IMG/VR virus record: IMGVR_UViG_3300050119_000051
Coordinates: 1 to 58,840 of that record
DNA from: a virus
Length of the DNA stretch: 58,840 bases
Reading direction: 5' to 3' (one strand)
Part shown: one piece after another, positions 49,724 to 57,223 of the stretch
How the letters are laid out: each line of letters starts with the position of its first letter
Position numbering within the stretch: position 1 is the stretch's first letter
Position numbers and translations under genes: made by a program
The notes under the pieces: model-generated
What the model saw: only the letters and a program-made list of their open reading frames with translations
Database searches by the model: none
What the model was told of the DNA's origin: nothing

Positions 49724-50762
49724 TGGCAAATGTCTCAGTAGATCCAGATGCCTGCAAGTTGATAGTCATTCGTAGGGCGGTGGGACTGACGGTGTAATCC
49801 AAGTACGCCAGTCCCGTGCCCGTCGCCCCTGGGTATTCGCACCCCGCGCTGTAGATTATGGCGATAGAGTACGCATTGTGATTTGGGTCAATGAGCGAGA
49901 CTTGCCCGCTCAGAGCACAAGTGCCATCGGCGCTGTGCTCAGAAATGATACCGTTTCCGTCAATGGTGAAAGGCGCCCGCTCGCCGCCAATGATAACCGG
50001 GCCATCCATGCCCGGCAGTTCTCCCCAAGCGCCTGCGATTTGCGCTAGGCCGGAGGAATAGTTGTAGAGTCCGTTATAAGTCCAACTGTCCGTACCAGCG
50101 CCGTTAACGGCAAAGGTAAGGCTTACCCCTTGAGTCACAGTCCCGACATCTGGCGTTGAACTGATCGTGGCTCCGCATATGTCGGTGGTGATACAGCTAC
50201 CGCTCTGTATGGGGGCGAAGTATTCGTAGCCACTGATCTGATTGCCAGAGACGGTAAATGTGCCGGTGGAGATAGCTCCAGCATCGCCGGCCGCCGAATG
50301 AGGCTCGCCGTCGTAGAAGAACTGGCCGGTATCAATCGTGAGCATCCATAAGGTGCCGATGGCATCGGGCGCGCTTGGATCACTGATGGGCCTCGCCCAG
50401 ATACCGCCGAGGATTTGATTAGTAGGTGATCCGCCTGAGGATGAAGAACTACTAGAGGACGACGAACTGCTTGCGCCCGAACTTGAGGAACTGCTGCTGG
50501 AGGAAGATTGACCGCCAGAGCTGGAACTAGACGAAGTAGGAAGCGGTACTACCGGAGCTGGAGCAACAATAGGAACTGACGAAGGAGCAACAGGAGCAAC
50601 AGGAGCAGGAGCGGGCGCCACAACAGGAACTGGCGCAGCAACGGGAGCAGCAACAGAATCTGGTGCCGCTAGTGGAGTTATGGAATCAGTCGATGGAGAT
50701 CCAGAGCCTCCGCAACCAGCGATAAGGATCACTATAAACAGACTTGCTGCGATAAATTTCAT
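49704..50762 (-). CDS. Lipoprotein with Pro-Ala-Val repeats and poly-Ser linker
   Basis: 352 residues. N-terminus KFIAASLFIVILIAGC is a lipoprotein signal with lipobox IAGC (Cys17). Residues 31-76 are a Pro/Ala/Val repeat, 77-112 nearly pure Ser, then a beta-rich C-terminal domain (ILGGIWARPISDPSAPDAIG; GQFFYDGEPHSAA) with paired Cys. After processing it would be anchored in the outer membrane with a display stalk. Could be a superinfection-exclusion or surface-remodelling lysogenic conversion factor (inference). Start overlaps the stop of the upstream gene (ATGA). Confidence 0.72.
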   Translation of the reverse strand: MKFIAASLFIVILIAGCGGSGSPSTDSITPLAAPDSVAAPVAAPVPVVAPAPAPVAPVAPSSVPIVAPAPVVPLPTSSSSSSGGQSSSSSSSSSSGASSSSSSSSSSSSGGSPTNQILGGIWARPISDPSAPDAIGTLWMLTIDTGQFFYDGEPHSAAGDAGAISTGTFTVSGNQISGYEYFAPIQSGSCITTDICGATISSTPDVGTVTQGVSLTFAVNGAGTDSWTYNGLYNYSSGLAQIAGAWGELPGMDGPVIIGGERAPFTIDGNGIISEHSADGTCALSGQVSLIDPNHNAYSIAIIYSAGCEYPGATGTGLAYLDYTVSPTALRMTINLQASGSTETFAIIELPQ

Positions 50763-51010
50763 GTTTGTTCTGCTGGTGGTTCGTCATCGTCTGGATCTTC
50801 AAATTCTTCCCACCCGTCGTCATGAACTGAGTCGGTCCTATCGTTGCAAACGAACTCCAATTGCTTCCCGGAATGGGCGTTCAGAAATCGTTTCAAGCGC
50901 TCTATTATTTCCGGTTCGCCAGTATAAAAGGTGGACATTGAACCGCGCCCTTGCCCGATCCATATGCGCCGCTTCGTCTCTCTGCAGACGAGTGAAAATG
51001 TTTCGCTCAC
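50759..51010 (-). CDS. Small acidic-tailed phage protein
   Basis: 83 residues: a compact domain (SLVCRETKRRIWIGQG; FYTGEPEIIERLKRFLNAH) and an acidic tail (WEEFEDPDDDEPPAE). Occurs as a conserved hypothetical in phage early regions. Couples with both neighbours by 4-nt overlaps. Confidence 0.55.
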   Translation of the reverse strand: MSETFSLVCRETKRRIWIGQGRGSMSTFYTGEPEIIERLKRFLNAHSGKQLEFVCNDRTDSVHDDGWEEFEDPDDDEPPAEQT

Positions 51011-51354
51011 GACTTCACTTCTGGTTCGAGAGCGGAGCGTGCTTCGTAGATCATTGAATACGGATACTCGCTGTCGAGTTCGATGTACTCAATCAGCTCC
51101 TTCAGGTGCGCCCGCAGCCGCTCATTCTTGGCATGAAGATCGAAGTAAGTGCGCTGCCCAAGTGAAGCCGCGTACTTCTTCAGTTGGGTGTATTCAGCGA
51201 GTTCGCCAGTTAGGCGTTCTACCTGAACCTTGAGAGAGGCTATCTGCTCATCCTTAGTGTAGAACGGCCCGTAAGTTATGGGGCTCGCCACATGCGACTC
51301 AACTGCGGATGTGCCTGGCGGACGCGGAGCGCCGAATATGTAGTCGTTATTCAT
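51007..51354 (-). CDS. Coiled-coil hypothetical protein
   Basis: 115 residues. The middle is a coiled coil (QIASLKVQVERLTGELAEY; NERLRAHLKELIEYIEL). No family recognised. Overlaps its neighbours by 4 nt. Confidence 0.5.
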   Translation of the reverse strand: MNNDYIFGAPRPPGTSAVESHVASPITYGPFYTKDEQIASLKVQVERLTGELAEYTQLKKYAASLGQRTYFDLHAKNERLRAHLKELIEYIELDSEYPYSMIYEARSALEPEVKS

Positions 51355-51587
51355 GGCTTCATTCTCTGAGCCGGCGACATCTCCCCTGGGCAGAATTCCA
51401 GCATGAGCGCGTCGATCTTGGCTTGCTTGGAATTGACCGCGTTGCGGTAGTTGTCGCGTTGGGTGGTCAGCCGCTCGATCTCCGCCCGCAGCTCTTGAAC
51501 CGCCTGTTCTGACTCACATGCCGGGCAGCTTCGCGCGAGATGTCCGTGCTTGCAGTCCCTTGTGTTAACCTCGTTTGTCATTCCCAT
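51351..51587 (-). CDS. Coiled-coil protein with CxxC, paralogue of the 53613-54107 N-terminus
   Basis: 78 residues with CKHG and CPAC pairs (about residues 12-24) and a coiled coil (QELRAEIERLTTQRDNYRNA). Its last 37 codons are closely repeated at 53906-54017 (VNSKQAKIDALMLEFCPGEM). ATG 51581 is a possible alternative start. Function unknown. Confidence 0.5.
   Translation of the reverse strand: MGMTNEVNTRDCKHGHLARSCPACESEQAVQELRAEIERLTTQRDNYRNAVNSKQAKIDALMLEFCPGEMSPAQRMKP
51371..51482. repeat. 112-bp direct repeat, copy 1
   Basis: Matches 53906-54017 over 112 bp without gaps, with scattered substitutions concentrated in the middle. It encodes the QRDNY to GEMSP coiled-coil segment. The identical reading frame and good conservation point to a duplication or to recombination between the loci. 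Confidence 0.8.
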
Positions 51588-51924
51588 AGCTCCTTGATGA
51601 CCTTTCCCTCACGCCGCGTCCGATAGGCCGTTTGTGCATGGTGGTGCCGATCATAGTGCAGATGACAGCCCTGACACATCGCCTTGAGATTGCCATCGCT
51701 GCAATCCTCCGGCGTATGGTTTAGGTGCGCCGTGGTCAGCACGACCTTTGAGCCTGTACCGTATGCCTCGCCGCCGTGGACGTTCGGACAGCGGCCCTCA
51801 TGCGTGCCCCTGCCGCACATTCCCCCTCACACTCACAACGCCAGGCAGCGCGGTCCTTGATCGCGGTACTGATGGCTTCCCATGTGACCGGGTAGCGCGA
51901 TGCGTTTTCAGGTCTGATCGGCAT
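51578..51924 (-). pseudogene. HNH-type nuclease gene with a frameshift
   Basis: The 5' part from ATG 51924 reads MPIRPENASRYPVTWEAIST then DRAAWRCECEGEC; the 3' part in another frame reads CGRGTHEGRCPN, VVLTTAHLNHTPEDCSDGNL and KAMCQGCHLHYDRHHH. Together they give one phage HNH protein of about 115 residues (zinc Cys, HLNH and CHLxxDRxHH). The break is at about 51815-51830, next to a run of five G, so a homopolymer error or a real one-base loss are both possible. Confidence 0.7.
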
Positions 51925-51947
51925 GCGAGGTCAGTCTGAGTTAGACG

Positions 51948-52337
51948 CTAAATAGCCCTGAGATTTCGGTATAGAGCCGAATATCCAGGCGGCAATTTGC
52001 TTGCCGAAAAATCACAGCCAGCGGTAAACCCTCGGGCGAATGCGTCCATCAGAAGGATGGTCAGCTGCTCTTTTGGCAGAAAGATGCGCTGGCTCAGGGT
52101 GACGGGCGCCGTGACCTTATCGGCAGCATTGCGAGCCATCGCTATTATTTCTTCAGTGGTCGTGGAGCGCGTAGTCTCGGCGTAAATGACCACCTTTGGC
52201 GTCTCGCCGTTGTCGGCGCTCCAACTACCGATGCTGTTAACTCCAAGCAGCTTCAGCGCGTGACCATCAACTATGACGACCACCTCTTGATCGTGTGGCT
52301 GCGCCATCAACTGGTAAGCGAGTTCACTGACTTTCAT
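51948..52337 (-). CDS. Hypothetical protein
   Basis: 129 residues. The first 50 residues match a small phage fold (KVSELAYQLMAQPHDQEVVV, then DGHALKLLGVNSIG). The C-terminal half is helical. Start shares an ATGA with the preceding stop. Unknown function. Confidence 0.55.
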   Translation of the reverse strand: MKVSELAYQLMAQPHDQEVVVIVDGHALKLLGVNSIGSWSADNGETPKVVIYAETTRSTTTEEIIAMARNAADKVTAPVTLSQRIFLPKEQLTILLMDAFARGFTAGCDFSASKLPPGYSALYRNLRAI

Positions 52338-52513
52338 GTTGACTCCTGTTTTGATAATACGTGGGGAGGGAAGCCGCAGGGCTGGCCGACGCTATCACCG
52401 GCACGTGGACTTTCACCGTTCAACCACTGCGGCCGCCCAAAGAAGGCAGCAATTAGGGACAGAGCTATCAATAGCGCTGCCGCCATGCGCTCAGAAATGC
52501 TAGGTTTTTCCAT
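52334..52513 (-). CDS. Small one-TM protein
   Basis: 59 residues from ATG 52513: SISERMAAALLIALSLIAAFF is a membrane helix; the rest is a short polar tail (GDSVGQPCGFPPHVLSK). Stop overlaps the next start. No family recognised. Confidence 0.5.
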   Translation of the reverse strand: MEKPSISERMAAALLIALSLIAAFFGRPQWLNGESPRAGDSVGQPCGFPPHVLSKQEST

Positions 52514-52586
52514 GTTGCGCCCCCACGGTTAACTCGTAGACTTCCTGCCCCATGCGTTGCATTTCCGCTGCCGCCTCATAAGTCAC
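52500..52586 (-). CDS. 28-residue micro-ORF
   Basis: GTG 52586 to TAG 52500 encodes MTYEAAAEMQRMGQEVYELT and eight more residues. It overlaps the preceding stop (GTGA) and the following gene by 14 nt. Supported only by this coupling. Confidence 0.3.
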   Translation of the reverse strand: MTYEAAAEMQRMGQEVYELTVGAQHGKT

Positions 52587-52786
52587 TGCTGATCTCCCAC
52601 GGTTGGATGTGAGCGTCGCATTCCGTCATCCACCTTTTCGTCAAACTCAGTTGACGTTAGCCAACTAGTCAAACTGCGCGCACCAAAGAACCCCATGTCC
52701 GACGTACGTTTGCGCATCCAGCGATAGCGCGTAGCATCTCGGCGCTCGTCCTCGCATCTGGCGCAAAAGCACGAATTGTGGCTCAC
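52583..52786 (-). CDS. Small phage protein
   Basis: 67 residues from GTG 52786. CFCARCEDERRDATRYRWMR: a Cys-rich start then the DxxRYRWxR pattern common to many small phage proteins. The role is unknown. Confidence 0.5.
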   Translation of the reverse strand: MSHNSCFCARCEDERRDATRYRWMRKRTSDMGFFGARSLTSWLTSTEFDEKVDDGMRRSHPTVGDQQ

Positions 52787-53070
52787 GGCTTCTCCTGTTG
52801 CGGGTGTGCTGCGGCGCTGGGATGAGAGCCAAGCGAGAAAGGTGCCGCGGCCTCATCTATCCTTGCGGAAGCGCCCGAGGGCTCTTGTCGATGAGTAAGG
52901 CTCGTCTCAATCCCGCTTGGCCCATTCAACTGTGAAAGACGCTGAAGCATGGATATGACGTAGATTGCTCTATCTATCAAATCGCGCTCAGTTAGCAACA
53001 CCTGAAGCTTGGCTCCAATTACCATATCGACAAGTTCTTTGTCGCTAAAAACGTATGGCCCTCGGATCAC
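52783..53070 (-). CDS. Hypothetical helical protein
   Basis: 95 residues from GTG 53070, chosen for its GTGA overlap with the upstream stop (an ATG at 53097 would lie inside the upstream gene). Helical middle (DKELVDMVIGAKLQVLLTER). Low-complexity C-terminus. Unrecognised. Confidence 0.45.
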   Translation of the reverse strand: MIRGPYVFSDKELVDMVIGAKLQVLLTERDLIDRAIYVISMLQRLSQLNGPSGIETSLTHRQEPSGASARIDEAAAPFSLGSHPSAAAHPQQEKP

Positions 53071-53339
53071 TTCGCTTCCTCCCGATCTTGAAAGCAAAGA
53101 CGGTCGTCCTGTTCGCGGTCTCTCAATACATCAGGGTCTGGGCCGTCATCTGGCGGGTCATCCTCGCAATCGGTCGAGCCGCAGTTCTGGCAGACCCACC
53201 CTGAGCAGTCGCATGTGCCGTAAGGAATGGACGGATCGCCGTACCAGTCATTGACCCACTTCCAGTCGTGGTCGCACAGAGCGGGGTCGAGTGCTGGCTC
53301 TTCGTCTACTTCTACTTCAACTTCGACTTCGTGGTTCAT
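53067..53339 (-). CDS. Acidic zinc-ribbon-like protein
   Basis: 90 residues, very acidic. EVEVEVEVDEEPALD at the N-terminus, then CDHDW, CDCSG, CQNCG and CEDD cysteines (about 22-58), then an acidic tail. Possible metal-binding protein or DNA mimic; no family recognised. Confidence 0.5.
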   Translation of the reverse strand: MNHEVEVEVEVDEEPALDPALCDHDWKWVNDWYGDPSIPYGTCDCSGWVCQNCGSTDCEDDPPDDGPDPDVLRDREQDDRLCFQDREEAK

Positions 53340-53360
53340 GCTGCTCTCCGTCTCTATTTC

Positions 53361-53591
53361 CTAAACAGTCCGATGCGCGTCGCGCTGATGCTGCGGCAAG
53401 CCGACCGCCTTGAACTTGCGCCCACAGGTAGGGCAGGCGACTTTCTTCTGCCCTTCGGCCTGCTGCGCTTCGTAGCGGTCCTGTAGCTGACAGCCGCCGC
53501 ATGTACGTGGATAGCCCACAGCCTCACCGAGTTCTTCGCCACAGACTTGGCAAATTTCACCATCAATCATCAGGTCTGCGATTTCACCCAC
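53361..53591 (-). CDS. Double zinc-finger protein
   Basis: 76 residues. Two motifs: CQVCGEELG/CGGCQ in the first half and a C2H2-type finger CPTCGRKFKAVGLPQHQRDAH near the C-terminus (split here as CPTCGRKFK and GLPQHQRDAH in function). Likely DNA- or RNA-binding regulator. Independent start 21 nt after the preceding gene. Confidence 0.6.
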   Translation of the reverse strand: MGEIADLMIDGEICQVCGEELGEAVGYPRTCGGCQLQDRYEAQQAEGQKKVACPTCGRKFKAVGLPQHQRDAHRTV

Positions 53592-53612
53592 GACCCTCTC
53601 CTGTTCTCTGTC

Positions 53613-54107
53613 CTAAGCTTCGAGTAATTGGCTCTGCGGATGCGTGCCGCGAATCATCGCCAGCACGTCCTCAAGCATGTGATCGAATCGACTCATGCCG
53701 CTGCCATCGCAGGAATCTGCCAGCCCGATCCAGTTGCGGCAACGATCGGCGGTATTGATGCGCCCCACGTGCACCCACATCCCCAGCATCTTCGCGCAAC
53801 GAGCTGCTGCGAACGCCTGTTTGCTGATCTTGAAGGCATCCGTGCCGCCGATGAATACTGCGTCCAAATCAGACCAGGGAATGCGCGTGTACTCAGCTCT
53901 CTGTACCGGCGACATCTCCCCTGGGCAGAATTCCAGCATGAGCGCGTCGATCTTGGCCTGCTTTGAATTTACGGCAGTGGCGTAGTTGTCACGCTGAGTG
54001 GTCAGCCGCTCGATCTCATCGGCGGCAACGCTGCGCAGTTCCTTGCACAGCCCTGAGCTGCAAAGCCCTTGGCGCAGATCACCTAGCAGAATTTCATTCT
54101 TTGTCAT
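53613..54107 (-). pseudogene. Coiled coil fused to the C-terminal part of a DpdA/TGT-like enzyme
   Basis: 164 residues from ATG 54107 (TGATG overlap). Residues 1-67 are the coiled-coil segment that is duplicated at 51371-51482 (ends CPGEMSPVQR). The rest looks like the end of a DpdA/tRNA-guanine-transglycosylase-like protein: IPWSDLDAVFIGGTDAFKIS, GMWVHVGRINTADRC and GLADSCDGSGMSRFDHML. The barrel's N-terminal two-thirds is missing. The fusion point at about 53900 coincides with the end of the 112-bp repeat. DpdA inserts 7-deazaguanine bases into phage DNA. The fused protein is probably not active as such; it may also be a separate innovation. Confidence 0.55.
53906..54017. repeat. 112-bp direct repeat, copy 2
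   Basis: Copy of 51371-51482 in the same strand and frame (2535 bp apart). The left border at 53906 is where the downstream reading switches from coiled coil to DpdA-like sequence, so this repeat probably mediated the fusion. Confidence 0.8.
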
Positions 54108-54190
54108 CACCGCCTCCACTGAAACGTCAGAAACAGCACCAGCGCTATGCCGGCGAAGATCCAGAATGCGGGATCGCGTAGAGCGGTCAT
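54107..54190 (-). CDS. 27-residue one-TM micropeptide
   Basis: ATG 54190 to TGA 54107. DPAFWIFAGIALVLFLTFQW is one clear membrane helix with flanking Arg. Its stop overlaps the next start (TGATG). It begins 4 nt after the end of the secreted beta-helix gene. Confidence 0.5.
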   Translation of the reverse strand: MTALRDPAFWIFAGIALVLFLTFQWRR

Positions 54191-54194
54191 GTCG

Positions 54195-56279
54195 TTAATG
54201 CGCCGCGTACGCGCCCAAGTCGTTGACGTTCGGCCGAGGCACGATGCCGATCACCGTATTGCCGTACTGACCTGTTACCTGCAGATTCGACAAGCTAGCC
54301 GCCGCATTCGGTACGCTGATAGGATAGGCCGTGGCCTCTCTGAGCAGCGGCGAGCCAGACGTTGCGGACAAGGTAAAGTCGCCATTCAACAGTGGACTTG
54401 TGCCAGTGATCACATTGCCTTGATTGTTGAGCGTGACCGTATTGCCGTTCTCGCCACTGCCCACGTAGCCGGTTGAGATCCAGTTCGTATCGATGAGATT
54501 GACCGTTCCGCAGCAGATGCCCAGCTCGTAGGTATCGTCCGGTGCTCGCGCGTTGAACCAGATGACATTATCGGCAGCGTCCACCGATTGCTGGTTGCTG
54601 GGCATATCAAAGATGCCCCAGCGCGTATAGTCGGCAGTCTCGTTCTCGACCACGACCGTGTTGTAATAGAAATACAGCGGGCCGTTGTGGTAGTTCGAGG
54701 AACCTGTCTGATCCCCCTGGCTGTCGCCGCCCCAGTGGATGAGATCTGTTGAGCAGATGCCCAGCGCACAGTTATCGACGATCACGTTGCCGTATACCCA
54801 GCCGTAGTTGTAGAGCGGATCGGCCTGCACAATGTCCCCGCCCTCCGGGTCAACCAGATCAATCGCCCGTGCGGAGGCGACGATGGTGTTGTTGCGGATG
54901 ACCGGGCCGCTGCTGCGGTCCTTGAGTGAGCTGCCTTGGGCGCTCGGAATCAGAGCATTGATGAAATTGCCCTCATACAACGAGCGAATCCCCTGCACGT
55001 AAATGTTGTGAACGAGGTAGCTGCCGCTCAGGCCGTTGTTGAAGAAGTCGTTCCCGCGCAGCGTGACAAACGAGCTAAAGCGCTGATCGTCCTGCGTGTT
55101 GAAGAAAACACCGCCATCGTTGGCGTCAATGGTGTCGTATTGGATCGTGGTGTGATCCACGGCGACACCATAGACGGCGTAAGCCCCGGAGGCATAGTTC
55201 ACGATCTGGCCGGAATGGTTGGTGAATTTATTGGTGCCCTTGGCGCCTGTCATCTCCACGTTCTGAATGGTGATGTAGCTTTGCCGTGTAGCGTAGGCTT
55301 CAGTCGGCCCCCACAGGAACACGATCAGGCCCAGCGGCTCGACAATCGTGCCGGCGGTTCCGGACCAGAACCCGGCCACAATGCCGTCGGCGGCCGTGAC
55401 GGCATTGGCGCCATCGATCACCGGGCGATCGCAATTGGCGTCAGTCACACCATTGATCACGATCGGCTGCGCTGCGGTTCCAACGGCCTGAAGGCCGATC
55501 TTGGTGTTGTAGTGCGCCGCCTGATAATAGATATTCACCACATCTCCGGGCGCCAATGACAGCCAAGGCACTGCCGTGAGCGTGGTGTACTTCTGCCCAG
55601 GACCGACGTTGTAGGTCGCGTGCGAGCCGGTCATGGGCTGCGATACGCAGGTCGTCGGCGTTGCCGCGATAGCCGGCGGCCACAGCGCTGTCCCGCCGCT
55701 CGAAGATGAGCTGGAGGACGATGAGCTGCCGCTGGAGCTTGACGAACTCGACGAGCTTGAGCTTCCCGAGGAACTGGACGAGGAACTATGGCCGCCGGAA
55801 CTGCTCGAGGACGATGAGCTGGATCCGCCCGATGAGCTTGAGCTGGACGAAGAACTTGACGAACTAGACGATGATCCGCCACTTGAAGAACTACTGCTCG
55901 ATGACGAACTGCCGCCGCCGGTCAGTGTCAGAACCCCGTTCGCCGCCGCGCTGCCCGTGAGTGGATAGCTTGCAGTTTTGGTGACGACGCTGTTGACGTA
56001 GACCGCAGTGCCCGAAAGCGCAACCGATTTGCTTCCCTTGACCTCATTGAGCGTGCAGCCCTTGAGCGAATAGGTGCCGGACTGCAATGCAGGAATTGAG
56101 GCCGTGCCGGAGCAACCAAAACTGCCGGAGCCGGTAGCCACAGCAGGCAACGTCAGCGCGCCGGAAATACCGACTTTGTACTGACCGTTCATAGCCGCAG
56201 CAGTGCCGGAAAACGGGTACGATTGCGCGAACGCTGCGGGCGCGAACGCCAGCAAAATAAGAAACAAAAGACGTGTCAT
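54195..56279 (-). CDS. Secreted beta-helix protein (polysaccharide lyase/hydrolase-like) with poly-Ser linker
   Basis: 694 residues. Start at ATG 56279 (GGAGATCGAT upstream) rather than 56426, which would bury the signal peptide. MTRLLFLILLAFAPAAFA is a Sec signal cut before Gln. Residues 20-120 form a beta domain with four Cys. Residues about 121-198 are a poly-Ser/Gly linker. Residues about 200-694 form a right-handed parallel beta-helix with repeats such as SYITIQNVEMTGAKG, TTIQYDTIDANDGGVF, LRGNDFFNNGL and IRNNTIVASARAI, as in pectate-lyase-like enzymes. Likely exported glycan-cleaving enzyme or adhesin; catalytic residues cannot be assigned by eye. Confidence 0.75.
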   Translation of the reverse strand: MTRLLFLILLAFAPAAFAQSYPFSGTAAAMNGQYKVGISGALTLPAVATGSGSFGCSGTASIPALQSGTYSLKGCTLNEVKGSKSVALSGTAVYVNSVVTKTASYPLTGSAAANGVLTLTGGGSSSSSSSSSSGGSSSSSSSSSSSSSSSGGSSSSSSSSSGGHSSSSSSSGSSSSSSSSSSSGSSSSSSSSSSGGTALWPPAIAATPTTCVSQPMTGSHATYNVGPGQKYTTLTAVPWLSLAPGDVVNIYYQAAHYNTKIGLQAVGTAAQPIVINGVTDANCDRPVIDGANAVTAADGIVAGFWSGTAGTIVEPLGLIVFLWGPTEAYATRQSYITIQNVEMTGAKGTNKFTNHSGQIVNYASGAYAVYGVAVDHTTIQYDTIDANDGGVFFNTQDDQRFSSFVTLRGNDFFNNGLSGSYLVHNIYVQGIRSLYEGNFINALIPSAQGSSLKDRSSGPVIRNNTIVASARAIDLVDPEGGDIVQADPLYNYGWVYGNVIVDNCALGICSTDLIHWGGDSQGDQTGSSNYHNGPLYFYYNTVVVENETADYTRWGIFDMPSNQQSVDAADNVIWFNARAPDDTYELGICCGTVNLIDTNWISTGYVGSGENGNTVTLNNQGNVITGTSPLLNGDFTLSATSGSPLLREATAYPISVPNAAASLSNLQVTGQYGNTVIGIVPRPNVNDLGAYAAH

Positions 56280-56404
56280 ATCGATCTCCGTGCATAAAGG
56301 GTGAGTTTGCGAATAGGTTTTCGATGGCCGCGATCGAGCGCGCGGCTCAATAGACGCATTGCGAAGAACAGTGCGGCGATGGCAAGGAAGGCGGTGGCGC
56401 TCAT
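56276..56404 (-). CDS. Small one-TM protein
   Basis: 42 residues from ATG 56404: MSATAFLAIAALFFAMRLLS is a membrane helix, followed by a basic tail (RGHRKPIRKLTLYARR). Stop overlaps the secreted protein's ATG. Could regulate or assist the downstream export gene. Confidence 0.5.
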   Translation of the reverse strand: MSATAFLAIAALFFAMRLLSRALDRGHRKPIRKLTLYARRSI

Positions 56405-56580
56405 GGCTCGCTGCCCTGATCCACATCGATTGAATCGGTCATGTCGTGCTGGGGCGGCAACGGTGGCAACGGCTTTGCGGTCAGCGCCTTGATGGCCTTG
56501 GCGTGCTCGCTGAAGCGAATCCATTGACCCTTATCGTTGGCCTTGGGACTGCCGCGAAGGGTGTAGCGCTGAATATTCAT
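56401..56580 (-). CDS. Small phage protein
   Basis: 59 residues: MNIQRYTLRGSPKANDKGQW then FSEHAKAIKALTAKPLPPLP and an acidic end. Resembles small early phage proteins. Start overlaps the end of the methyltransferase frame; stop overlaps the next start. Confidence 0.5.
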   Translation of the reverse strand: MNIQRYTLRGSPKANDKGQWIRFSEHAKAIKALTAKPLPPLPPQHDMTDSIDVDQGSEP

Positions 56581-57197
56581 GGCGCGGCTCTCATGATTGC
56601 GCGCCCGATGATTTCCGCGATCTGCGGGACGACGGCGTTGCCGAGGGCTCTAAGGCGGTGTGCCCGATCGGCAGGCCCATCAACCATTCTCGGAACGTGT
56701 ACGACCTGACGAGGTCCTGGCGGCCAGTATCCACAAGCTGATCGCAGAGGTTCGCTATGTGCAGCCGTCCATTGTTGCCCCGACGTTCCCGGTTTCCGCG
56801 CCCAGATTGGCCCTTGTAATCCCGCGTCGTCGGGGTATGCCAGTATCCAGGCTCGTTTTCGGTGCTGACTGGCTCCAATATCGTCAGCTCCAAGCACTCG
56901 CCATTCCGCGTCATACCGCAGGTCGGCAAGGTCTCCGAGAACGGTGAGAAGTCCTCTAACAGTGAGAGCTGCAACGTTCTCCACAATCGCAAACTTCGGT
57001 CGTACCTCGCCAATAAGCCGGGCGAATTCGCACCAAAGCCCGCTGCGCTCGCCAGAGAGGCCCGCGCGCCTTCCGGCATGACTGACGTCTTGGCAGGGGA
57101 AGCCGCCGCATATGACGTCTGCTGAGGCTCCCGTAAGCGTTCTGACGTCTTCATGGCACGGGATGCCGGGCCAGTGCTTTGCAAGGCCCGCTCGACT
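56577..57197 (-). pseudogene. C5 cytosine DNA methyltransferase, N-terminus replaced
   Basis: The frame reads most of a C5 methyltransferase: LAKHWPGIPCHEDVRTLTG, motif IV VICGGFPCQDVSHAG with catalytic Cys (about 57090-57107), GERSGLWCEFARLIGEVRP, motif VI IVENV, LGDLADLRYDAEW, motif VIII IGASQHRKRAWILA and motif X RLRALGNAVVPQIAEI. The first about 50 residues (motif I, FSGIGG) are absent and no ATG/GTG/TTG occurs before a GTG at 56984. The 5' end merges into the start of an HNH gene (57151-57279), so a deletion near 57185-57195 joined two genes. Target-recognition region also looks short. Confidence 0.75.
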
Positions 57198-57223
57198 TCA
57201 TATAGCCCAGCCACGGCCAGCAC
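56591..57223 (-). CDS. Overlapping-frame protein across the methyltransferase
   Basis: 210-codon open frame with ATG at 57223, one base off the methyltransferase frame on the same strand. It reads SLRLWRTLQLSLLEDFSPFS, TLPTCGMTRNGEC, GYWHTPTTRDYKG, FREWLMGLPIGHTALEPSA and TPSSRRSRKSSG. I recognise this series (W-T-P-T, M-G-x-P-x-G-x-T, SATPSS) from methyltransferase-associated phage sequences. It is exactly the alternate reading of the conserved MTase motifs, so it may be a real overprinted product or a shadow. Not proven to be translated. Confidence 0.35.
   Translation of the reverse strand: MLAVAGLYEVERALQSTGPASRAMKTSERLREPQQTSYAAASPAKTSVMPEGARASLASAAGFGANSPGLLARYDRSLRLWRTLQLSLLEDFSPFSETLPTCGMTRNGECLELTILEPVSTENEPGYWHTPTTRDYKGQSGRGNRERRGNNGRLHIANLCDQLVDTGRQDLVRSYTFREWLMGLPIGHTALEPSATPSSRRSRKSSGAQS

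Noticed and set aside
55633-55968. Rightward frame rich in Asp/Glu/Leu (acidic repeat protein)
   Set aside because: It is the antisense reading of the poly-Ser linker codons.
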